64,000 bases of DNA from Sphingomonas sp. H160509 (lineage in GTDB: Bacteria > Pseudomonadota > Alphaproteobacteria > Sphingomonadales > Sphingomonadaceae). Under the pieces are notes generated by a model that worked only from the letters and a program-made list of their open reading frames with translations, ran no database searches and had not been told where the DNA came from. How positions within the stretch are numbered: position 1 is the first letter of the stretch; the number at the start of each line of letters is the position of its first letter. The stretch lies in NCBI RefSeq assembly GCF_024124765.2, contig NZ_JAMXSR020000002.1, positions 3,120,001-3,184,000 on the forward strand. Reading direction: 5' to 3'. Positions 57,559-64,000 of the stretch are shown here, in pieces. A program made the translations under genes and the position numbers.

Positions 57559-57612
57559 GTTCTCCCGCGAAGGCGGGAGCCCAGTCTGGACCCCCGCCTT
57601 CGCGGGGGGAAC
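57559..57612. repeat. Dispersed palindrome, type B, short form
   Basis: Two hairpins, TTCTCCCGCGAAGGCGGGAG and CCCCCGCCTTCGCGGGGGGAA, almost directly joined (loop CCCAGTCTGGA), so the usual interior spacer is missing. It is the same family as 2622. Confidence 0.8.
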
Positions 57613-57663
57613 ACTCTTTTTGCTCAACAGTGTCACGTGTCGAACACGTTCAGTTGAACGCCC

Positions 57664-58152
57664 TCAAGCAGTTTTGAACGTCAGCGCATCGCCATTCATG
57701 CAATAGCGCTTGCCCGTCGGCTTCGGCCCATCATCGAACACGTGGCCGAGATGACCGCCGCAGCGCCGGCAATGCACCTCGGTTCGCGCCATCCCCATCG
57801 TCGAATCCACCCGCGTCCGCACCGCGTTCGGCAGCGGCTGCCAGAAGCTCGGCCAGCCGGTGCCGCTCTCGAACTTGGTCTTCGACGAATAGTTCGGCAA
57901 TGCACACCCGGCGCACGAGCAGATCCCCGCGCGATGCTCGCCGTTGAGAGGGCTCGAATAGGGCCGCTCGGTGCCCTCCTTGCGCAGCGTATCATACGCA
58001 TCCGGCGACAGTTTCTTGCGCCACTGCGCGTCGGTCAGCGTCACCTCGAACCTCTCGGCGGCCTGCGCGGGCTGCGACGAGCACCCCCAAAGCGCGAAGC
58101 CGGCAACGCCTGCTCCGGCAAGCGTTAGGAAAGCGCGGCGGTCCTGGGTCAT
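57664..58152 (-). CDS. msrB: Peptide-methionine (R)-S-oxide reductase MsrB, exported form
   Basis: Repairs methionine R-sulfoxide. Zinc-binding Cys pairs are in ICSCAGCALPNY and EVHCRRCGGHLGHVF, the catalytic Cys is in GKRYCMNGDALTF, and GTGWPSFWQP is the substrate loop. The N-terminus RRAFLTLAGAGVAGFALWGC looks like a twin-Arg or lipoprotein signal, so the enzyme is probably periplasmic or membrane-anchored. The ATG at 58152 has GGAGACGAAC in front; a second in-frame ATG lies 12 bases upstream. 162 residues. Confidence 0.92.
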   Translation of the reverse strand: MTQDRRAFLTLAGAGVAGFALWGCSSQPAQAAERFEVTLTDAQWRKKLSPDAYDTLRKEGTERPYSSPLNGEHRAGICSCAGCALPNYSSKTKFESGTGWPSFWQPLPNAVRTRVDSTMGMARTEVHCRRCGGHLGHVFDDGPKPTGKRYCMNGDALTFKTA

Positions 58153-58213
58153 GTTCGTCTCCATGGTTCGGATATAGGTACGGCCGAACCACCCGATAAG
58201 GTTACGCTCGCCG

Positions 58214-59452
58214 TCAGTATTTGCTGATTTCCACCGGCAGCGTGCGATAGCCGTGGACGAAGCACGCCGCGACCCGCGTCGGTTCGGCGAGCACGTTGAT
58301 CCGCATGCGGCGGGCGGCCATCTCCTCCAGCAGGATTGCGATCTGCATTTCAGCCAGCCGTGCGCCGACGCAGCGGTGGATGCCGTGGCCGAACGCCAGA
58401 TGCCGCCGCGCGTTGGGGCGGTCGACTACGATCGAGTCCGCATCGTCGCCGAACATGCTTTCGTCGCGGTTCGCCGAGATGTACCAGAGCGCGAGCTTGT
58501 CGCCGGCCTTGATCTGCTGGCCCATCAGCTCCGCGTCGGCCGTCGCGGTGCGGCGCATGTGCGCCAGCGGCGTCTGCCAGCGCAGGATCTCGCTTACAGC
58601 GTTGGGAATCAGCGTCGGGTCCGCCTCCAGTTTCGCGCGCGACTCCGGAAACCTGTCGAGGCCGTAGGCGAGCGCCGACATCGAATTGCGCGTCGTGTCG
58701 TTGCCGCCGACGATCAGCAGGATGAGGTTCCCGATGAACTCGTTGTGATCCATGTGGCTCATCGCGTCCGAGTGGATCATCATCGAGATCAGGTCGGGCG
58801 TCGGATCCTTGTCGATCTTCGCGTCCCACAGGCCTTTGAAATACGATCCGCATTCGAACATGTGCATGAGCCGGTGGCCGCGGAGCTCCTCGTTCTTCAC
58901 GATCTCGATGTCGCCCGCCCAGTCCGACCATAAGGTCAGTTTTCGCCGGTCCGCCCAGGGGAAGTCGAACAGGATCGCGAGCATCTGCGTGGTGAGTTCG
59001 ATCGCGACCGTATCGACCCAGTCGAACGGCGTGTTCCACGGCAGGCTGTCGAGCATGTCGGCGGTCCGCCTGCGAATATCGCCCGACATCCGCGTCATCT
59101 CGCTGGGGGTGAAGGCGGGCGCGACGGTGCGGCGCTGGCCGGTATGCACGGGGCGGTCACGCGCGATGAACATCGGCATGCGGACGTCGCGCTCGGCGAC
59201 GAAATCGGCGATCGTGATCCCGCCGGCCTCGGAGGAATAGAGATCGGGGGAGCGATTCGACCTCGACGATGCCCTTGTAGGAGGAGACCGACCAATAGGG
59301 GCCGTAGTCGGACTGCTCGACATAGTGGACGGGGATTCGGCGCGGAGTTGCGCGAATGGCGCCTGCCAGAGGTCGTCGCGGTAGAGTTCGGCGCGGCTCA
59401 CGTCGAGTGGATCGACCGTCTGTTGCGCCACGTCTCTTACCAGAGTCGCCAT
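58214..59452 (-). CDS. Cytochrome P450, CYP153-like alkane or terminal hydroxylase, two compensating frameshifts
   Basis: Soluble bacterial P450 of 412 residues. Heme-thiolate motif HLAFGHGIHRCVGARLAE, oxygen-binding helix LILLIVGGNDTTRNSMSA, and ExxR-type region VSEILRWQTPLAHMRRTA. Blocks such as WVDTVAIELTTQMLAILFDF closely match CYP153 proteins, which oxidise the ends of medium-chain alkanes. A base is missing in the G4 run 59331-59334 and one is extra in the G5 run 59246-59250. Between them the true text should be about PVHYVEQSDYGPYWSVSSYK rather than the one read. Ferredoxin partners are not adjacent. Confidence 0.85.
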   Translation of the reverse strand: MATLVRDVAQQTVDPLDVSRAELYRDDLWQAPFAQLRAESPSTMSSSPTTAPIGRSPPTRASSRSNRSPDLYSSEAGGITIADFVAERDVRMPMFIARDRPVHTGQRRTVAPAFTPSEMTRMSGDIRRRTADMLDSLPWNTPFDWVDTVAIELTTQMLAILFDFPWADRRKLTLWSDWAGDIEIVKNEELRGHRLMHMFECGSYFKGLWDAKIDKDPTPDLISMMIHSDAMSHMDHNEFIGNLILLIVGGNDTTRNSMSALAYGLDRFPESRAKLEADPTLIPNAVSEILRWQTPLAHMRRTATADAELMGQQIKAGDKLALWYISANRDESMFGDDADSIVVDRPNARRHLAFGHGIHRCVGARLAEMQIAILLEEMAARRMRINVLAEPTRVAACFVHGYRTLPVEISKY

Positions 59453-59513
59453 CGTTTCTCTCCCCTGTTTTGCCGCAGGAGAGGCTTTGCTGACACTTAT
59501 GTCAATAGTCTCC

Positions 59514-59591
59514 GTTCTCCTGCGAACGCAGGAGTCCAGGACCGCGAGGGATGGCGTTCGTTACCCTGGGCTCCTGGGTTCGCAGGAGAAC
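59514..59591. repeat. Dispersed palindrome, type B variant (arms GTTCTCCTGCGAACGCAGGAG)
   Basis: Same stem sequence as the element at 48682, with arms GTTCTCCTGCGAACGCAGGAG and CTCCTGGGTTCGCAGGAGAAC. It lies between the ABC permease stop (59594) and the P450 start. Confidence 0.85.
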
Positions 59592-59593
59592 AG

Positions 59594-60829
59594 TTAAGCG
59601 ACTGCCTTGGCCTTGCGCCGCCAGAACGGCCTAGCACTTCCCGATTGCAGCACGCCGCGGCGGAACAGACGCGCCCCCCACCGTTATAAAGATCGTTACC
59701 CACAAGGCCTGCCACGCGAGTGCGGCGACGTGTGGCCAGAGTTCGGGCGAGTTTGCCGCGCGGCCGGCCATTGCGAATGGCGAGGAGAGGGGGAACAGTT
59801 CGGCGGCGGTGGCGAGCCAGCTGCCGGGGTGGGAGACCGCCGCGGAGGACAGTCCGAACATCGCGACCTGCAGGATCGTGATCGGCAGCGACAGCATCTG
59901 GATTTCGCGCATCGTCGTCGCTTGTGCGCCGACGCCCAGGAACACCGAGCCGAGCAGGAGATACGCCATGCTGAAATATGCCGCGAACAGCAGCGCGAAC
60001 ATCGGTGCGCCGACCGCGGGCGTCAGGTCGCCTAGCGCGACTGCGGCGGCGGCGGGCATCAGCGACGTGATCTGCGTGACGACGGTGCCCCAGAACGCGA
60101 CGAACAGCACGGCGACGCCGAACATCCCGATCAGCTTGCCGAAGAACACGGACTCCAAGGGCACCGCGGCGGCGAGCACCTCGATCACCTTGTTGTTGCG
60201 CTCCTCGGCCATCGTGCCGACAACCTGGCCGGACAGGAACAGTGTCAGGAAGAAGATCCCGAACACCGCGAAGAAGGCGGATTGGTGCTGGCCGCCGACC
60301 GAGGTGGTCGAACGCGTGATCTGCGTCTTGGTCGCGGCGATCGTCGGCAGCGTACCGCCGAGCTTCTCCGCCGCCAGCGTCGTCTGCGCGAGCAGCCCGA
60401 GGTAATCGGCGGAGCGTTTGCCGCGCGGTCCGTAAAGGATCTGCGGCGCGTCGAGCGGGCCGTACAGCACTGCGGAGGCGTCGACGTCCTTGGTCTCGAA
60501 CGCCGCGCGTGCCTGCGTCGCGGGATCCGCGGTCGGCGCGACGATCGACAGTTCGGGGGCGCTTCGTCGCTGCGGAACATGCCGCGCAGGCGCGTGTCGG
60601 CCTCGTCGATCGGCCGCGCGATGGTGGCGGGGACGATCGCGACGATCCGCGTCTTGTCCTGCGCGCCGCCACTGACGCTCGCCGCGCCCAGCCCGCCGAT
60701 CGCGCCGAACGACCCCATGATCAGCGGCGCGAACAGGAACAGCAGGAAGATCGGCGTGAACACCGTGGCTATGAAGTCGCGGCGTGCGATCGTGAAGGTC
60801 TGGCGGAGGGTGCGACGGAAACGGCTCAT
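59594..60829 (-). CDS. ABC-2 type transporter permease (NatB-like), two frameshifts
   Basis: Membrane subunit of an ABC exporter. It starts MSRFRRTLRQTFTIARRDFI with a first helix (VFTPIFLLFLFAPLIMGSF), then a large external domain, then five more helices beginning FFAVFGIFFLTLFLSGQVVG TMAEERNNKVIEVL, the NatB-type hallmark at the end of helix 2. A base is missing at 60555-60559 (RSDEAPPELSIVAPTAD) and one is extra at 59674-59679 (FITVGARLFRRGVLQSG). Repaired length is 411 residues. Its start overlaps the stop of the ATPase gene by 4 bases. Confidence 0.83.
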
Positions 60830-61752
60830 GCCGCCTGCTCCTGCGCGACGTCGCCATGCTGGCCGACGATCCGGACGAACGCCTCGTGCAACCCGGGCCG
60901 CTCGATCGACAGCCCCGAAATCCCGTATCCCGCGTCGATCAGTCTCACGAGCAAGCTCTCGATTCCTTCGTTCGGCAGCTCGAACCGCCAGCTATCCCCG
61001 TCCGCTACCGCATCCGCCGGCAGCACGCCGCGGATCGCAGGATCAGGCCGATGCGGCGTATAATGCACCCGCTGCGGCAGGATTCCGCGCGCATCCGCCA
61101 CCGTGCCCTCGAACCGTCGCTTGCCACCAGCGATGATCGCCAGCCGGTCGCACAGGCGTTCGGCATGGCTCATGATATGCGTCGAGAACAGGATCGTCGC
61201 GCCGCGGTCGCGCTCGTTGAGGATCAGCTTCTCGAGCCGCTCCTGGTTGACTGGATCGAGCCCCGAAAACGGCTCGTCGAGCACCAGCAGGTCGGGCTGG
61301 TGGACCACCGAGCCTAGCAGCTGCACCAACTGCGCCATGCCCTTCGACAGCTTCCGGATCTTCTCGTCGACCGCATGGCCGAGTCCGGCGGCTTCCATCA
61401 GCACCACCGCACGCTCGCGCCCGGTCTTCCAGTCGAGCCCGCGCAAAGCTCCCAGGAACGCGATTGCCTCGCGCGCCTTCATCGCCGGATACAGCCCGCG
61501 CTCCTCGGGCAGATAGCCGACCCGGTCGCTCGCATCGCGCGGATTGTCGTAGCCGAGCAGCGTGCGGCTACCCTCGTCGGGCTCGATGATCCCGAGCAGC
61601 ATGCGCAGCGTCGTCGTCTTGCCCGCGCCGTTGGGCCCGAGCACGCCGTACACCGATCCGCGCGGCACCATCATGTCCACCCCGTCGACCACGCGCCGAT
61701 CGCCGAACCGCTTTACGATCCCGCTCGCGGTGACCGCCCATTCATCGTTCAC
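60826..61752 (-). CDS. ABC transporter ATP-binding protein (NatA-like)
   Basis: ATPase partner of the permease. Walker A GVLGPNGAGKTTTLR, signature LSKGMAQLVQ, Walker B DLLVLDEPFSGLDP and switch His in STHIMSHAERLCD. GYLPEERGLYPAMKAREAIA is typical of the Na+ or drug exporter NatA group. The C-terminal 80 residues form the usual extra domain. I give the GTG start; a TTG six bases upstream is possible. Only 44 bp separate it from the divergent queG start. Confidence 0.88.
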   Translation of the reverse strand: MNDEWAVTASGIVKRFGDRRVVDGVDMMVPRGSVYGVLGPNGAGKTTTLRMLLGIIEPDEGSRTLLGYDNPRDASDRVGYLPEERGLYPAMKAREAIAFLGALRGLDWKTGRERAVVLMEAAGLGHAVDEKIRKLSKGMAQLVQLLGSVVHQPDLLVLDEPFSGLDPVNQERLEKLILNERDRGATILFSTHIMSHAERLCDRLAIIAGGKRRFEGTVADARGILPQRVHYTPHRPDPAIRGVLPADAVADGDSWRFELPNEGIESLLVRLIDAGYGISGLSIERPGLHEAFVRIVGQHGDVAQEQAA

Positions 61753-61796
61753 GCGCAATCTTCCTCCCGAGGGTGGCGTCGTGGTAGCGGGCGGAC

Positions 61797-62975
61797 GTGG
61801 CGCAAGACAAGCTGGAACACAGGCTGAAGGCCAAAGCGGCGGAACTGGGCTTCGTCGCGTGCGGGATCGCGCATGCGGGGGCGGCGCCGCGCGCCGGCGA
61901 GCGGCTGCACCAGTGGCTCGCGGACGGGCGTCACGGCGACATGATCTGGATGGAGGAGCGCAAGCACCACCGCGAGAGCCCCGCCGGCCTGTGGCCCGAG
62001 GTTCGCAGCGTGATCGCGCTCGGCATGAGCTATGCGCCGAAGGACGATCCGTTGCGACTGGCGGACGAGGGCGGGGTGGGCCGGATCTCGGTCTACGCGC
62101 AGGGGCCGGATTATCACGATGTCGTGAAGCGGCAGTTGAAGGCGCTCGGGCGGTGGCTGGCGGCGGAGGCGGGGCGCGATCTGCCGCCGTTCGACCTGAA
62201 GGTGTTCGTCGACACCGCGCCGGTGATGGAAAAGCCGCTCGCCGAAGCCGCCGGGCTTGGGTGGCAGGGCAAGCACACCAATCTCGTCAGTCGCGAGCAT
62301 GGCAGCTGGCTGTTCCTGGGCGCGATCTACACGACGCTCGATCTGGAGCCGGACAAGGGCGGTGTCGACACTTGCGGCAGTTGCGACGCGTGCCAGACCG
62401 CATGCCCGACCGCGGCGTTCCCGCGGCCTTACCAACTCGATGCCCGTCGCTGCATTTCGTACCTCACGATCGAGCATGCCGGGCCGATCCCGCACGAGTT
62501 CCGTGCCGCGATCGGCAATCGCATCTATGGCTGCGACGATTGCCTGGCGGTGTGCCCCTGGAACAAGTTCGCCGCCGCGGCCAACGTGAACTTGGCGTTT
62601 CATCCTCGTGCGGAGTTGGTCGCGCCCGAACTCGCCGACATCCTGGCGCTGGACGATGCGAGCTTCCGCACGGTTTTCGCGGGCTCGCCGATCAAGCGCA
62701 TCGGCCGCGCTAAGATGATCCGCAATGCCTTGATGGCGGCGGGGAACAGTAGCGATCCTGGCCTCGTCGAGGCCGTCGTCGGACTGTTGGGCGACGACTC
62801 GCCGGTCGTCCGGGGTGCGGCGATATGGGCATTGCGACGACTGGATAGCGCGCGCTGGGGCAGCGAGCGCGGGCGTCGGTTGGCGGACGAGGGCGATCTG
62901 AGCGTGCGGGGTGAATGGGGGGCGGCTGCAGTGGATCGTCTCGTGCCTCTCGTCGATCCACCCGCGGGTAGATAA
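61797..62975 (+). CDS. queG: Epoxyqueuosine reductase QueG
   Basis: Cobalamin and two-[4Fe-4S] enzyme that makes queuosine in tRNA. Cluster motifs TCGSCDACQTACPTAAF and CDDCLAVCPWNKF are complete. GWQGKHTNLVSREHGSWLFL is the catalytic/cobalamin-binding region, and the C-terminus has HEAT-like repeats (VVGLLGDDSPVVRGAAIWAL). It is 392 residues with a GTG start and intact. Confidence 0.92.
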   Translation: MAQDKLEHRLKAKAAELGFVACGIAHAGAAPRAGERLHQWLADGRHGDMIWMEERKHHRESPAGLWPEVRSVIALGMSYAPKDDPLRLADEGGVGRISVYAQGPDYHDVVKRQLKALGRWLAAEAGRDLPPFDLKVFVDTAPVMEKPLAEAAGLGWQGKHTNLVSREHGSWLFLGAIYTTLDLEPDKGGVDTCGSCDACQTACPTAAFPRPYQLDARRCISYLTIEHAGPIPHEFRAAIGNRIYGCDDCLAVCPWNKFAAAANVNLAFHPRAELVAPELADILALDDASFRTVFAGSPIKRIGRAKMIRNALMAAGNSSDPGLVEAVVGLLGDDSPVVRGAAIWALRRLDSARWGSERGRRLADEGDLSVRGEWGAAAVDRLVPLVDPPAGR

Positions 62976-63157
62976 CCAAACGGGTTAATTACCTTGACAT
63001 CGTCACGCTCATCTGGCACATAACGGGAACATCGAAAACTAGCGAGTCGGGCCGGACGGTCTGGCTCTCGGGAAGCCGGGACGATCGGGGCGGGAGCCTT
63101 AATCGTCACCGGCTTTCTGCGTTTGGCGGTGCGGTGCAGGCAAGCGGGGGGCGCGGC
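62976..63157 (+). promoter_or_regulatory. Possible promoter before the terminase-like gene
   Basis: A consensus -35 box TTGACA is at 62994-62999, with a weak -10 candidate (ACATAA) about 18 bp later at 63018-63023. It points toward the terminase-like gene whose ATG is at 63158. The gap otherwise holds no gene. Confidence 0.4.
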
Positions 63158-63920
63158 ATGGGGATCAAGAGCAAGGCGGCCGGGAACGCGAAGGTCGGCG
63201 GGATGGTCATCACGGGTGGGAAGAACCGGGTTCTTGTGGCCCGGAAACCCCGGGCGAAGGAATGGACGCTCGAGCGGCAAGCCACGTTTCTCGAGGAATT
63301 GGCGATGACCGGCAACGTGACCACGTCTGTCGTCGTGGTGGGGATGTCGCTCGGCGGAGCCTATCACCGCCGCTCGCACGATCCTGCGTTTGCCGCAGCA
63401 TGGCAGGCGGCGTTGTCGCTCGGCGGAGCCTATCACCGCCGCTCGCACGATCCTGCGTTTGCCGCAGCATGGCAGGCGGCGTTGTCGCGCGGGTATGACC
63501 GGTTGGAGGAACTGTTGTTGGCGACGTCGCTCGCCTCGCTGGATCGCGATGATGGGCGTCTTGGCGGGCAGGGCAACGACCCGAGCGATGGGGGTGTGGA
63601 GACGCCCAGCAACGAGACGGCGGCGGTCGGCGACGCTGATGCCGTCGGGGAGGCTGATGCCGTCGAAGACGCGGGTGCCGTCGAAGAAGGGGGCGGCGAA
63701 AAGATCCGGGGCGAGGCTGCGGTGCCCGGTGCGGGGCTGATCAAGCTGTCGAGCGTGACGGCGATCCAGTTCGCGCTGGCGATGCTGAACCAGCATCGCG
63801 CGCGAGAGGCGCGGGGGGCGCCAGTCCAGCCAGACCTGCCGGGCGACGTCGGTGGAGACCGATGCCGCATTGCTGAAGCTGCTGGACTCGCTGGCGCGGC
63901 GCCAGGCGCTCGCCTCTTGA
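63158..63920 (+). CDS. Terminase small subunit-like DNA-binding protein, tandem duplication and one frameshift
   Basis: Starts MGIKSKAAGNAKVGGMVITG and then PRAKEWTLERQATFLEELAM TGNVTTSVVVVGMS, which resembles the helix-turn-helix part of phage or gene-transfer-agent small terminases (a cell-number-like pattern of W-T-x-x-R-Q-x-x-F-L-E). A 69-bp segment coding SLGGAYHRRSHDPAFAAAWQ AAL is repeated perfectly in tandem (63348-63416, 63417-63485). An acidic tract with DAVGEADAVEDAGAVEE follows. Removing one G at 63813-63818 gives the C-terminus VETDAALLKLLDSLARRQAL AS and 253 residues. The family assignment is by pattern only. Confidence 0.55.
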
Positions 63921-64000
63921 CTCGCTCGGGAAGCGGCGAAGGCGATCCGGGGGCGGTCAACCCGGCGCCGGTGGCCACGGTCGAACGCGACCTGGTGGCG

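Overview
The window is high-GC DNA from an alphaproteobacterium of the sphingomonad group, most likely Sphingomonas or a close relative. That placement is inferred from gene content: the CtrA inhibitor SciP, a CYP153-type P450, an ATP-grasp/alpha-E fusion beside a transglutaminase, bacterial Ku with LigD, the STAS-MlaE permease, and many GC-rich dispersed palindromes. Almost everything is ordinary chromosome. No rRNA, CRISPR array or insertion sequence was seen. There is one tRNA (Tyr).

Layout, left to right. 0-6.2 kb: the 5' part of fabI, a YihY-type membrane protein, a CbpA-like J-protein, then a transglutaminase and an ATP-grasp/alpha-E protein. 6.5-10.1 kb: the NHEJ pair ligD and ku. 10.2-14.1 kb: pdxH with a cation-efflux gene, a PhzF-like enzyme, a UVR-motif protein and mnmA. 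14.2-22.6 kb: sciP, small membrane and periplasmic proteins, a two-gene RND efflux pump and a DUF445 protein. 22.6-25.3 kb: an AT-richer islet of small unassigned genes. 25.3-29.6 kb: a HAD phosphatase and an Mla-type lipid transport operon. 30.2-40.2 kb: a glycogen operon, glgP-glgB-glgC-glgA-pgm-citE, on the minus strand. 40.4-46 kb: tRNA-Tyr, rlmB, a ferredoxin, an AlkA-like glycosylase, mntH and a His-rich cation exporter. 46-63 kb: mutS, maeB, two SDRs with a GPH symporter, an M1 peptidase, a CHAP protein, msrB, CYP153, an ABC exporter and queG. The right edge carries a terminase-small-subunit-like gene.

Two features dominate. First, about 30 single-base length changes, nearly all in G/C homopolymers, break roughly 20 otherwise well-conserved genes. 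Correcting each one restores a full-length protein of normal size, so these are probably assembly errors; I give the repaired gene extents. Second, at least 20 long inverted repeats of several families (about 55-160 bp) sit between genes, often at convergent 3' ends. One copy lies inside the coding sequence of ligD and appears to be translated as an interdomain linker. Two copies of the same family end exactly where the Shine-Dalgarno of the next gene must be.

I found no convincing new defence or biosynthetic system. The best leads are the translated palindrome in LigD, the ribosome-site-donating repeats, the small-ORF islet at 22.6-25.3 kb, and the terminase-like gene with a perfect 69-bp tandem duplication.
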